Shown: in pieces, positions 19,065 through 27,014 of the stretch
Layout of the letters: each line of letters opens with the position of its first letter
Position numbering within the stretch: the first letter of the stretch is position 1
Assembly: GCF_900128985.1 (NCBI RefSeq)
Contig: NZ_FQUC01000007.1
Coordinates: 124,001-188,000, forward strand
Source: Indolivaga macrotermitis
Lineage (GTDB): Bacteria > Bacteroidota > Bacteroidia > Bacteroidales > Dysgonomonadaceae
Direction: 5' to 3'
DNA length: 64,000 nucleotides
The notes under the pieces: model-generated
Told to the model about the DNA's origin: nothing
The model's database searches: none
What the model saw: the letters and a program-made list of their open reading frames with translations, nothing else
Translations under genes and position numbers: made by a program

Positions 19065-19313
19065 CTATTCCATCTCAGAGTCCCATATCTCCCAAACCTG
19101 ATCGGGTGCATTAATATCAAATTGCCTGAATATAGCTTCTATCCCCTCTTTTATATGTGCAGGAATATTAGGGTAACAAGTTCTCTTCCTGTAATAGTCC
19201 TGCTTCGAACAGCCAAGAAAACGGATTATTTCAGCCTGAATCTTGTTGTATTCCGACTTTGCAATTCTATCTAATCCAGGCATAAAAGAATAGTATTTCT
19301 TATCTATTGCCAT
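19065..19313 (-). CDS. Small protein of unknown function, divergent from an HTH regulator
   Basis: An 82-residue, charged, helical product with no signal peptide. The segment IIRFLGCSKQDYYRKRTCYPNIP could be a short helix-turn-helix-like unit, which would suit a Cro-like partner of the divergent regulator gene at 19427, but this is only an inference. Its start is 113 bp from the start of that gene, and the shared intergenic region contains inverted AATGGAAA/TTTCCATT motifs that could be operators. Confidence 0.6.
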   Translation of the reverse strand: MAIDKKYYSFMPGLDRIAKSEYNKIQAEIIRFLGCSKQDYYRKRTCYPNIPAHIKEGIEAIFRQFDINAPDQVWEIWDSEME

Positions 19314-19370
19314 TTTTTCACGAATTTGGTTACTTTTGTAATATGTAAAGTTAATGGAAATACAAATTTA

Positions 19371-19386
19371 AGTAAAATTTTCCATT
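19371..19386 (+). repeat. 16-nt direct repeat, copy 1
   Basis: AGTAAAATTTTCCATT, 41 bp upstream of the HTH gene start; an identical copy overlaps the stop codon of the same gene at 19863-19878. An inverted half (AATGGAAA, near 19353-19360) lies just upstream, so this copy could also be one arm of an operator. Confidence 0.7.
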
Positions 19387-19426
19387 AAAGTTAATATTTG
19401 GGAGAATTTTACCACAAAATAACACT

Positions 19427-19867
19427 ATGACTTTTGGGGATAGGTTAAATCTATTGATTAAAACTCTTGGCAGTAAGAGCGTTACTTCTTTTGAAGACAA
19501 GGTCGGTGTAACCCGGAAAATATTTGCAAAAGTAATTCGGGTAGGAACAGATACTGGCTATAAAAATCTTCAGAAAATATGGGAAATATATCCTGAGGTT
19601 AATCTTCACTGGTTGCTTACCGGTGAAGGGGAAATGCTTCTGAACCCAAGATCAACAACGGCTTATTCCAATACTTTGCCGGATGCCCGTCTGGCCGAAC
19701 CTGCAGCTTCATATAATCAAGACGAATATATTCAATCTTTGAAAGACCAAATTGTAATACTAAAAGATCAAGTCACAATACTGAAAGAAGAGAGTGCAAA
19801 TAAACAGAGCCTTCTTGATATGATTAAAAGAGGTGATATAATCATTAATCCAAGCAGGGAAGAGTAA
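19427..19867 (+). CDS. Phage-repressor-like helix-turn-helix protein
   Basis: The 146-residue protein has an N-terminal XRE-type DNA-binding region (DRLNLLIKTLGSKSVTSFEDKVGVTRKIF-type spacing, residues about 4-60) that ends in VNLHWLLTGEGEMLLNP, a motif very common in Bacteroidota phage-like repressors. A variable linker follows, then a C-terminal coiled coil (about residues 103-135, heptads rich in I, L, V, Q) for dimerisation. It is divergent from an 82-residue small gene and flanked by a perfect 16-nt direct repeat. No protease or recombinase is near, so it is either an orphan regulator or a remnant of a mobile element. Confidence 0.75.
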   Translation: MTFGDRLNLLIKTLGSKSVTSFEDKVGVTRKIFAKVIRVGTDTGYKNLQKIWEIYPEVNLHWLLTGEGEMLLNPRSTTAYSNTLPDARLAEPAASYNQDEYIQSLKDQIVILKDQVTILKEESANKQSLLDMIKRGDIIINPSREE

Positions 19868-19878
19868 AATTTTCCATT
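19863..19878 (+). repeat. 16-nt direct repeat, copy 2
   Basis: AGTAAAATTTTCCATT identical to 19371-19386, overlapping the last codon and stop of the HTH gene. The distance between copies is 492 bp. Confidence 0.7.
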
Positions 19879-20963
19879 TACGGATATAAAAGGATTTGGC
19901 GAAGTTTTTCCCGTTTTGCCTGCGTAAGCCCCAGCCGGTGCACCATATATTCATCCACCGATCCATTCAAACTGATCATCCATGTCTTTGCATAATCAAG
20001 ATAAGACAAATCAGCCTTACAGATTACCGTCGCTGCTTCCTGCATACGCTCCGGTAAGAAACGGGCTTCTCCGATAACCTGTTGTTCGCTTATGCACGAA
20101 TTAGAGAACAAATAATCATCCACATTCGTATCATCCGGAACCCCCAAAGCTCTGAGTAAAAAATAGCTGGCCAAACCTGTGCGGTCTTTACCTAAATAGC
20201 CGTGAAATACTACCGGATAATTACTCTCATCGCAGAGTAAATCGAAAAACTCGGCATACTCGTCGGAATAATGCTGGATCAGGATCTTATACATATCCTG
20301 AGTAAATACTATAGCATCTCCTCTATAGAAACTGCCATCAAGTACCCGCTCGCGTATATAAGACCGGTTTCCGGAAGCGATCGGTATAGATATCATTTGT
20401 TGTCCCCTGAACAAGTCGGGACTGGATTCGTGCTCTTCGGTTTCCCTGAAATCGACTACAGTTCTAATACCCAAAGCATTTAATGTCTGATAATCTTTCG
20501 ATGATAATGCAGAAAAATCGCCCGAACGATATAATTTTCCCCATTTTATCTGACGGCCATCCGAAGTAAAATATCCTCCGATATCCCTAAAATTCTGAAG
20601 ATTATCCATCCTGAAATAATGGTTGGATATAACAGGCGAATAAGTATCGTTTACCCTCAACTTAAAAAACTTACGGGAGACAGAATCTGTTGCCGGAATA
20701 TTTGCCACATAATCATTTATATCGGCTTCGAGCAAAGGAGGCTCGTTAAAAACAGAATCATCATCAGACATATATATCTTAATCTTCTTTGCAGCATCGC
20801 GGGGAGAAACTTCCCACCGCAGGACATAATTACCCACATTGTCCCTATCGCACGAAAAAGATATTTCCGGTTGTTTCGAACATCCGGAAGATACAAGCAG
20901 CGAGCTGATAAAAAGCAATTTAGTTATGGCAATATCCTTAATTTTCACAACAATTCGATTCAA
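19878..20963 (-). CDS. Tyrosine-phosphatase-family lipoprotein with the catalytic Cys replaced by Gly
   Basis: A 361-residue product with a lipoprotein signal (LLFISSLLVSSGC, Cys28), an N-terminal beta-sandwich of about 90 residues, and a protein tyrosine/serine phosphatase domain of the Y_phosphatase3 type. The domain start NFRDIGGY is at 124-131, and the P-loop reads H254-G-Y-L-G-K-D-R-T-G263, where active enzymes have HCxxGKDRTG. Codon 255 is GGC (20199-20201); a Cys codon TGC would differ by one base. The Arg and the preceding His are kept. Without the nucleophile it should bind but not hydrolyse phosphate. It is a single gene whose 3' end adjoins the HTH gene. Confidence 0.85.
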   Translation of the reverse strand: MNRIVVKIKDIAITKLLFISSLLVSSGCSKQPEISFSCDRDNVGNYVLRWEVSPRDAAKKIKIYMSDDDSVFNEPPLLEADINDYVANIPATDSVSRKFFKLRVNDTYSPVISNHYFRMDNLQNFRDIGGYFTSDGRQIKWGKLYRSGDFSALSSKDYQTLNALGIRTVVDFRETEEHESSPDLFRGQQMISIPIASGNRSYIRERVLDGSFYRGDAIVFTQDMYKILIQHYSDEYAEFFDLLCDESNYPVVFHGYLGKDRTGLASYFLLRALGVPDDTNVDDYLFSNSCISEQQVIGEARFLPERMQEAATVICKADLSYLDYAKTWMISLNGSVDEYMVHRLGLTQAKREKLRQILLYP

Positions 20964-21044
20964 AAAGATATTTTTGATTATTTTTTTATTGATAGTCTGG
21001 TATCGTTACAATTAATCTCAAAAAGCAAATTTATGACCAATTTA

Positions 21045-21087
21045 TTAAAAAATAAAGAAGGATGAAAGCTATTCGCAATCATCCTTC
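21045..21087 (-). terminator. Terminator downstream of the FKBP gene
   Basis: Stem GAAGGATGA (21057-21065) with TCATCCTTC (21079-21087); on the minus strand it is followed by a T-rich run. Confidence 0.7.
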
Positions 21088-21160
21088 CCTATTTTATGAA
21101 TATTTAAATGAACAGGCTATTTTACCGTATCCTTCTTATTCTTTTTTACCTTTTAGATAA

Positions 21161-22186
21161 TCATTTTACGATTTCCAGTAATTCTATCTCAAATATCAGG
21201 TTAGAATATGGTTTGATTGTTCCCCTGTCAACATCGCCGTAAGCCAAATTATAAGGAATATAAACTTCCCATTTCGACCCTACAGGCATCAGTTGCAAAA
21301 CTTCGGTCCACCCCTGGATAACTCCTGTTAATGCAAAAGTAATTGGCTCACCTCTATCGATACTGCTATCGAATACAGTACCATCTATAAATGTACCTTT
21401 GTAATGCACCTTTACCTCGTTACTGACTGTCGGCTTGGGACCATTTCCTTCTGTAAGGATTTTATATTGTAAGCCGTCTTCAAGAGTTACAACCCCTTCT
21501 TTTTTTGCATTCTCGGCCATAAACCGTTCACCGGCTGCAATAACTTCGGCATATTCCTTTTTCTTTTCTTCATTGACCTTTGCTGTCATATCCGCCATTC
21601 TGCTATCTACGATATGCTTGCTATCCTCTACCCGAAGAGAGTTCTTTGACAGGTAATCTTTTACCCCCTCAAACAGCACTGCATTATTCAACTTCTCATC
21701 TGTACCTGCAAATGCCTGTTCCGAAAATCGTCCGGATACGTTAAGCAATTGTCCGCCAACTTCCAAACCTGTGGTGTATGCTTTGTTTACATCTTTGGTT
21801 TCGAGTTTCTCGCGGATTCCTCTCAATAATTGTTCCAGATTAGAATTGTCCGCAGCTGTTATTGAATCCATTTTCGCTGTTAATTCATTTTTAAGACGGA
21901 TTTTTTCGTCCTCGTCAGCTGTTGCCTCTATACGGCTGTTATAATCTCCATAAATAGCATTAGTATCACTCACTACTCCTAATTGCTGAAGATATTGTAC
22001 CAATCCGTTTTCGGCAAGAGAGACCCCGAATGCATAGGCCAGAGTATCGCTCTTAGAAACTAAAGGCGCAACTGTTGTTGCTACTTCCTGTTTATCACTT
22101 TTCTTATTCTTCTCTTTCTTCTGTGCATAAACTCCGAACGAAGAAACCGCTACTAAAAATAATACTGATAATGTTATACGTTTCAT
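21161..22186 (-). CDS. FKBP-type peptidyl-prolyl cis-trans isomerase (FkpA/Mip type)
   Basis: It catalyses cis-trans isomerisation of X-Pro bonds and helps fold exported proteins in the periplasm. Starting at MKRITLSVLFLVAVSSFGVYAQ (ATG ending 22186) gives 341 residues with a signal peptide, a Lys/Asp linker, a helical dimerisation domain (about residues 45-220) and a C-terminal FKBP domain (KVHYKGTFIDGTVFDSS, IQGWTEVLQLMPVGSKWEVYIP, LAYGD). The frame is open nine residues further upstream, which would spoil the signal peptide start. It is divergent from the first AG-tract leader and could assist those exported proteins, but this is only proximity. Confidence 0.9.
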   Translation of the reverse strand: MKRITLSVLFLVAVSSFGVYAQKKEKNKKSDKQEVATTVAPLVSKSDTLAYAFGVSLAENGLVQYLQQLGVVSDTNAIYGDYNSRIEATADEDEKIRLKNELTAKMDSITAADNSNLEQLLRGIREKLETKDVNKAYTTGLEVGGQLLNVSGRFSEQAFAGTDEKLNNAVLFEGVKDYLSKNSLRVEDSKHIVDSRMADMTAKVNEEKKKEYAEVIAAGERFMAENAKKEGVVTLEDGLQYKILTEGNGPKPTVSNEVKVHYKGTFIDGTVFDSSIDRGEPITFALTGVIQGWTEVLQLMPVGSKWEVYIPYNLAYGDVDRGTIKPYSNLIFEIELLEIVK

Positions 22187-22397
22187 ATATTTAAAACTGT
22201 TTATTTCGTACACATGATTTTTTCAGCGACAAAAATACTGATTTTTAATCATTATATGGAGATTCAAGATTATTTCCTATATTTGCCATTCAAACAAATT
22301 ATTGTACTCCAATCAGTGGCGAATATTTTCACACATATAAACAATATAAAGGCTCTAAATTTTAACAATTTAGATTTGTCTTTGTGTGCTGAAATAT

Positions 22398-22442
<45 letters not shown>

Positions 22443-22544
22443 GCATCTAGCGTAATAACAAAACAAAAAAATCTATTGTGTCAAAATAACGGAGCATTTT
22501 TTTATGCCTTCGTTCAAATCGTCGTATACATCCACTTCCAGATA

Positions 22545-22636
22545 AGTTGGCAGGGCAAGCTATGTCGGATCAAGTCAGTACTTTTTTGTTGTCGTTTCGA
22601 TTTTAACCTTGACAGCAGCTTGCCTGCCTGCCAACT
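22545..22636 (+). promoter_or_regulatory. Leader RNA stem-loop, copy 1
   Basis: AGTTGGCAGG-GCAAGCT (22545-22561) pairs with AGCTTGC-ctg-CCTGCCAACT (22617-22636): 17 base pairs with a 3-nt bulge. The enclosed loop has TTTTTTGTTGTCGTTTCGA, which matches the loop of copies 2 and 3. The stem sequence differs between copies but pairing is kept. Confidence 0.7.
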
Positions 22637-22748
22637 ATCCCTATCACCGGACTACAATACCCGCTTCATGCATCTTGAATACTCTATGTACAAACAATCA
22701 CTTTACATAAAAACAACAAAAGGGTCTGTGACCTCAACAACCAAACAA

Positions 22749-23336
22749 ATGACAATGAAAAAAAGTAAATTGTTTTTCGCTTGTCTGCTTGTGACAATAT
22801 CCATGCAGGCACAAGTGGGAATAAACACTACCACACCTCATGCCAGTACAACACTAGACATCGTAAGTCCTCAGAATAACAAAGGGCTACTCATCCCCCG
22901 GATGACAACAGTACAAAAAGAGGCTATAAGCTCACCTGCGCCGGGATTAATGGTTTATGACACAAACAAGAAATGTCTGTCTCAGAATGTCGGCGTCGAA
23001 GCATCGCCCATCTGGATATGCCTTACCCAAAACGAAACTCGTTTCTTTTACATGCCTTCAGTAGCAATCGATGCTTCCGCAACTGCCTCCGGACGGAGCC
23101 TTGACTTATACACTGAATACAAAAATCAGTTTGGAACTCCTGATGCCAAGAGTATCAGTGCCCCTGGTGCTATACCTTATTTTCCCTCGGCCGGCGATTT
23201 ATATTATTACATTACATATTATGATCCTGCTGTAATCAAGATCAATGTAATTGACGATGATGGTAAAGTAAGTTACGACGTACTTAAACAAGCCGATTAT
23301 CAATCCTTTATGAATGTAGTATTTGTAATTAAATAA
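22749..23336 (+). CDS. Exported VGINT-type protein, FFYMPS subfamily, copy 1
   Basis: Starting at MTMKKSK (ATG 22749; a second ATG at 22755 is equally good) the product is 195 residues with a signal peptide ending SMQAQ. The mature start VGINTTTPHASTTLDIVSPQ and GLLIPRMTTVQKEAI are widespread in Bacteroidota surface proteins. The C-terminal half (NETRFFYMPSVAID through SFMNVVFVIK) is shared with the protein at 24894 and is otherwise unknown to me. The open frame runs back to 22476, but that part lies in the structured leader and has no signal peptide. First gene of a three-gene operon. Confidence 0.8.
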   Translation: MTMKKSKLFFACLLVTISMQAQVGINTTTPHASTTLDIVSPQNNKGLLIPRMTTVQKEAISSPAPGLMVYDTNKKCLSQNVGVEASPIWICLTQNETRFFYMPSVAIDASATASGRSLDLYTEYKNQFGTPDAKSISAPGAIPYFPSAGDLYYYITYYDPAVIKINVIDDDGKVSYDVLKQADYQSFMNVVFVIK

Positions 23337-23344
23337 ACTATCGG

Positions 23345-24877
23345 ATGAAAAAAGGATTACTACTTTTGCTACTCACCCTGACATTACATACCGTAGCACA
23401 AAAGAATACAAACATCTGGCACTTTGGAGCAAAAGCGGGATTGGATTTCAACACAACACAGTCTTTCACTTCTTCTAATCTGGGTGTTATAAACAATGTA
23501 CCGAAACCCATTGCCGGATTTTTCACTACAACCGAGGGATGTTTCTCTCTGTCAGATAAGTTATCCGGCGAACTTATGATGTCATCCGACGGAAGTACCA
23601 TCTATAATAAAAGCGGCGCAATAATGGCCAATGGCTCAGGATTATTAGGTAACTCATCATCAACCAGCTCGGGTATAGTTGTCCCATTTCCGGGTAACAG
23701 AAACCTTTACTATGTATTTACTGTATCGGATGTTACAGCGGCACGTAACGGGATAAACTACTCGATAGTGGACATGACACTGAATAGCGGGCTGGGCGGT
23801 GTTGACCCTGCAAGAAAGAATATCAACTTATCCCTTGGGACCTCCGGATATACTAAAACTGATGTAGCAGAAAATATTGCCGCCATACAGCACACTAACG
23901 GAACAGATTACTGGTTAGTGTCCCGGTTCAGAAATGTTATATTAGTCTGGCAGATTTCTGCCTCGGGCGTTTCAGAACCCACCGTTTATACAACCGGGCA
24001 TAGTGTCGGAGTACACCCTTATCCTGTAGGAGGAGGCATCGGATATTTAAAATTTAATAGTGACGGCTCCAAATTTCTTTTTTTCGACCATTTATATGCT
24101 GCCGGAACCAAATCATGGCTAACAATAGCAGATTTTGACAGATCGACCGGAACTGTATCAAATATAAAAGAGCGCACAGCTACCGAATTCGGTAGTCCCT
24201 ATGCCCTCGAATTTTCGATAAGTGGCGAGTACGTATATGTTACCACTGTCGAATACGGATCGGCAAACGGGCTGTATCTGGCAAAAGTAAGTGATATCGA
24301 AAATCTATCCGTCGCTACCATACCGGTAACTAAGCTGGCTAATGATATAAGCTGCGTTCAGATGGGTGCTGATGGCAGAATTTACGGAATAGCATATAAT
24401 AGCCGTAACCTGTACATAGTGCTTAACCCCGATTCGGGAAACGGAGAAGTAGCTCTTTTAGCCAACTATTTATTATCGGGAACAGCCGGGCGCTACGGGC
24501 TTCCCGTTTTTGCTGTTTCGTTTTTCAAGTCCGAACCTGTACAAAGCAAAGAAATTATCTGTGCCGGAATAAGTAATACTTATAAGATAACAGTAAGTCT
24601 GGGAGGTATAGCCCGGTTAGCCACTCTCAAATGGAACTTTGGAGACGGAACTATAATAACCGAAACCCTGCCTGCCGGCAGTGCCAGCGGAACCTACTCC
24701 TACAATCATACTTATGCTTCAACAGGTACTTATACGGTAAGTGTCATCCCCGGAATTGATGATGGAGACGGAATAGTCTATGAAGATGCGGATAAGGTAA
24801 GCGAAAAAACATTCGATGTAGTCGACTGCAGTATCATATCCAACCGCATGATCAGACGCGATGTAAAACGAGATTAA
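23345..24877 (+). CDS. Exported PKD-domain protein with beta-propeller-like repeats
   Basis: 510 residues with a signal peptide (KKGLLLLLLTLTLHTVAQK). The N-terminal 400 residues start NIWHFGAKAGLDFNT and look like the beta-propeller region seen in many Bacteroidota T9SS proteins (repeated strands with VSDVTAARNGINYSIVDM and FNSDGSKFLFFD). A PKD domain follows (LKWNFGDGTIITE to YTVSVIPG, about 425-485). The protein ends 25 residues later without a type A or B sorting domain, so it is either not a T9SS substrate or has lost its tail. It sits between two paralogous VGINT genes with gaps of 8 and 16 bp. Confidence 0.8.
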   Translation: MKKGLLLLLLTLTLHTVAQKNTNIWHFGAKAGLDFNTTQSFTSSNLGVINNVPKPIAGFFTTTEGCFSLSDKLSGELMMSSDGSTIYNKSGAIMANGSGLLGNSSSTSSGIVVPFPGNRNLYYVFTVSDVTAARNGINYSIVDMTLNSGLGGVDPARKNINLSLGTSGYTKTDVAENIAAIQHTNGTDYWLVSRFRNVILVWQISASGVSEPTVYTTGHSVGVHPYPVGGGIGYLKFNSDGSKFLFFDHLYAAGTKSWLTIADFDRSTGTVSNIKERTATEFGSPYALEFSISGEYVYVTTVEYGSANGLYLAKVSDIENLSVATIPVTKLANDISCVQMGADGRIYGIAYNSRNLYIVLNPDSGNGEVALLANYLLSGTAGRYGLPVFAVSFFKSEPVQSKEIICAGISNTYKITVSLGGIARLATLKWNFGDGTIITETLPAGSASGTYSYNHTYASTGTYTVSVIPGIDDGDGIVYEDADKVSEKTFDVVDCSIISNRMIRRDVKRD

Positions 24878-24893
24878 ATAATTATATATAAAG

Positions 24894-25472
24894 ATGAGAC
24901 ATTTTGTAATTCTGTTATTCTTAATATCCGGCTTTAATAATATCTATAGTCAGATAGGCATTAACATAGAGACTCCACACAACAGTGCCGAACTGGAGAT
25001 CAACTCAACCAACAAAGGGGTTACTACTCCCCGGTTAACCAATTCTCAGATTCAGGCAATTATTTCTCCGGCAGCAGGCCTGATGATTTATAACACAGAC
25101 AAAAAATGCTTGTATGTAAACCTCGGTAGCGAATCTACTCCGGAATGGATCTGCATGACCAAGAACGAAACCCGTTTTTTTTATATGCCTTCTATAAATA
25201 TTGCAACTCCGGCAACTGGAACCGTAAGCACTCCTCTTGACCTTTATGCTGAATATATCAGGCAATTCGGTTCTCCTCTTGCAAAAAGCAACAGTGCACC
25301 TTCTATTATCCCATACTACAGCTCGGCTACAGACTTGCACTACTATATCACATATTATGACAAGAATGTGCTAAATATATCGCATATAGACGACACCGGA
25401 AAAGCAACATATAGCATAGTCAGAAAATCGGATTATGATACATATATGAATGTAGTATTTGTAATTAAATAA
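24894..25472 (+). CDS. Exported VGINT-type protein, FFYMPS subfamily, copy 2
   Basis: 192 residues: signal peptide (MRHFVILLFLISGFNNIYSQ), then IGINIETPHNSAELEI, GVTTPRLTNSQIQAIISPAAGLMIYN and a C-terminal half NETRFFYMPSINIA to TYMNVVFVIK. It is clearly paralogous to the protein at 22749 (same motif order and end). The C-terminal domain has many Tyr in YYITYYD and may be a compact beta domain. Third and last gene of the operon, followed by a hairpin terminator. Confidence 0.82.
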   Translation: MRHFVILLFLISGFNNIYSQIGINIETPHNSAELEINSTNKGVTTPRLTNSQIQAIISPAAGLMIYNTDKKCLYVNLGSESTPEWICMTKNETRFFYMPSINIATPATGTVSTPLDLYAEYIRQFGSPLAKSNSAPSIIPYYSSATDLHYYITYYDKNVLNISHIDDTGKATYSIVRKSDYDTYMNVVFVIK

Positions 25473-25479
25473 CGAATAT

Positions 25480-25510
25480 AAACGCGATTATCTTTGTATA
25501 GTCGCGTTTT
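25480..25510 (+). terminator. Terminator of the first VGINT operon
   Basis: Stem AAACGCGA (25480-25487) with TCGCGTTT (25502-25509). The trailing TTTT overlaps the -33 TTTG of the next leader promoter. Confidence 0.7.
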
Positions 25511-25650
25511 GCATAATCGAAAACAATCCTTATATTTGCCGCATAAAGACTTATTAAGCACTTAAATGCAACTCAATATTTTCACACATCAAAACATTGT
25601 AAACAATCTAAATTTTAACAGTTTAGATTTGTCATTGTGTGCTGAAATAT

Positions 25651-25691
<41 letters not shown>

Positions 25692-25794
25692 GCATCACAG
25701 GGCGTTAACTAAACAAAAACTTTTATTGTGTCAAAACTACGGGGCATTTTTTTATGTCTCCGTATCATTTGTCGTATATATCCAATTCCAGATA

Positions 25795-25886
25795 AGTTGG
25801 CCGGGCAAGCTGTGTCCGGTAGGATCATTGTTGTTTTGTTGTCGTTCGAATACTACCCGGGATAACAGATTATGCTTTGGCCAACT
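25795..25886 (+). promoter_or_regulatory. Leader RNA stem-loop, copy 2
   Basis: Outer stem AGTTGGCC (25795-25802) with GGCCAACT (25879-25886); inner stem CCGGTAG with CTACCCGG (one bulged C). The apical loop contains CATTGTTGTTTTGTTGTCGT followed by TCGAA, identical in copy 3 over this span. Confidence 0.7.
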
Positions 25887-25893
25887 GATTTAT

Positions 25894-25924
25894 GCAGCAG
25901 GGTGCAGTGTGTGCACTTTGCTGC
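25894..25924 (+). promoter_or_regulatory. Leader hairpin, possible attenuator
   Basis: GCAGCAGGGTGCA pairs with TGCACTTTGCTGC over 13 bp (two G-U pairs), loop GTGTG, then TTTATTTT. Copy 3 has the same hairpin with compensatory changes (29285-29317). Confidence 0.6.
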
Positions 25925-25995
25925 TTTATTTTCAAATAGTTGATAACCTCTTATACGCGAAGGCGCAAAGACACAAATATATTTTACGATCTCCC

Positions 25996-26089
25996 GTAGG
26001 GGTAAGGCTCTGCTTTACCTGTTGCCTCGACTTTGCATCCTTTGTGTTCAAAAGGCTTTTATCTGGCAGAGCAAAGCCTCGCCCCTACA
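25996..26089. repeat. Imperfect 94-bp inverted repeat (REP/MITE-like)
   Basis: GTAGGGGTAAGGCTCTGCTT (25996-26015 and on) pairs imperfectly with GAGCAAAGCCTCGCCCCTAC (right arm 26064-26089). Next to it is GGCGCAAAGACACAAAT, resembling short intergenic repeats common in Bacteroidota genomes. It interrupts leader copy 2 and is missing from copies 1 and 3, so it is probably a later insertion. Confidence 0.6.
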
Positions 26090-26120
26090 AGCACTACATA
26101 AAAAATCAACAACTATTTAT

Positions 26121-26174
26121 AAAAACAACAGAAGAGTCTGCGACTCTAAAAACAACAAAAGGGTCTGCGACCCC
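26121..26174 (+). repeat. Two tandem 27-bp units with mini-hairpins before the start codon
   Basis: Each unit is AAAAACAACA-A/G-AAG plus a small hairpin: AGAGTC-TGC-GACTCT in unit 1 and GGGTC-TGC-GACCC in unit 2. Leader 1 has one unit (22709-22735, GGGTC-TGT-GACCT) and leader 3 keeps only the AAAAACAACA part. Confidence 0.7.
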
Positions 26175-26190
26175 AACAACTCAAACTAAA

Positions 26191-26997
26191 ATGAAAAAGA
26201 AAATTCTTTTACTAATGGGTGTATTCACCATCGGAATATGCTACGCGCAAGTAGGAATAAACACCCAAAATCCACAAGCTGCATTGGATATCCACTCCAT
26301 CGGAAGCTCGGCTTCCACAAAGAGTCTAAGTATTAAAAACAATACAGGAACTGAAATTTTCAGCTTACGGGACGATGGACGCATTATCACTTCTGGAGTA
26401 GCTTCCCCATCCGTACTACTCGACCTGCGCGATGGTATCGATAACGCAATAGTGGCAGTCGGAGAAAGTAGCCAAACCGGATCTACAGCTCAAAGCGGTG
26501 CTCTGAAATACGATACCTCCGCCAGATCATTGTATCTATCCGATGGAATTACATGGAATGCCTTAGCTTCTGATTATATCAAAGCTTTTGTGGTTGCTGA
26601 TATCGGGAGTGCCTCGCAAACATTTGCCAATAATACTACCAACAGTATTGTGAACTGGACGACAATTTCCGACCTTACGGGATGTTTTAATTCTTCAACC
26701 GGAGTATTTACCGCTAAAAGGGCATCATTGTATTCTGTTTCGCTGAATATTACACTTGATGACGGGGCAATTAATGCCCAAACTTACCTGCAATCTTCAC
26801 TAATTGCTTCGGGTGGACAACAGATAAAATGCCTTACAACCTTTAATTCAGGAGGCTCGATCCCTGCCGGTGTCCAATGTAGTGGCAATTTCAATCTGGC
26901 TCTGAATGAGATTGTCACAACCTCTCTATGGCATAACCTGGGTGTATCTAAAAATATAAAGATCGGATATAGTAACCTGACAATAGTCGAACTTTAA
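26191..26997 (+). CDS. Exported C1q/TNF-like domain protein 1
   Basis: 268 residues from MKKKILLLMGVFTIGICYAQ (signal peptide) with the mature start VGINTQNPQAALDIHS. The middle shows the family pattern NNTGTEIFSLRDDGRI, LDLRDGIDNAIVAVGESSQT and LYLSDGITWNAL. The C-terminal 140 residues have the C1q/TNF jelly-roll signature (FNSSTGVFTAKRASLYSVSLNITL) and end in a beta strand NLTIVEL, as in the other five copies. The open frame extends back to 25726 through the leader, but the signal peptide fixes this start. No T9SS sorting domain. Probably a trimeric exported or surface protein; ligand unknown. Confidence 0.82.
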   Translation: MKKKILLLMGVFTIGICYAQVGINTQNPQAALDIHSIGSSASTKSLSIKNNTGTEIFSLRDDGRIITSGVASPSVLLDLRDGIDNAIVAVGESSQTGSTAQSGALKYDTSARSLYLSDGITWNALASDYIKAFVVADIGSASQTFANNTTNSIVNWTTISDLTGCFNSSTGVFTAKRASLYSVSLNITLDDGAINAQTYLQSSLIASGGQQIKCLTTFNSGGSIPAGVQCSGNFNLALNEIVTTSLWHNLGVSKNIKIGYSNLTIVEL

Positions 26998-27014
26998 AAT
27001 CAACAAAAAAGATA

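Noticed and set aside
22354-22374. Invertible promoter flanked by inverted repeats, as in Bacteroides capsule loci
   Set aside because: The inverted repeats are only 7 bp, lie 7-9 nt apart and do not flank the TATATTTG element; no invertase gene is nearby.
22476-22748. Open frame upstream of the first VGINT protein
   Set aside because: Same situation: it reads through the leader stem-loops; the signal peptide begins at 22749 or 22755.
25726-26190. Open frame upstream of the first C1q-like protein (155 residues)
   Set aside because: It runs through the structured leader and the inverted repeat, has no signal peptide and is interrupted in copies 1 and 3. The signal peptide at 26191 sets the start.
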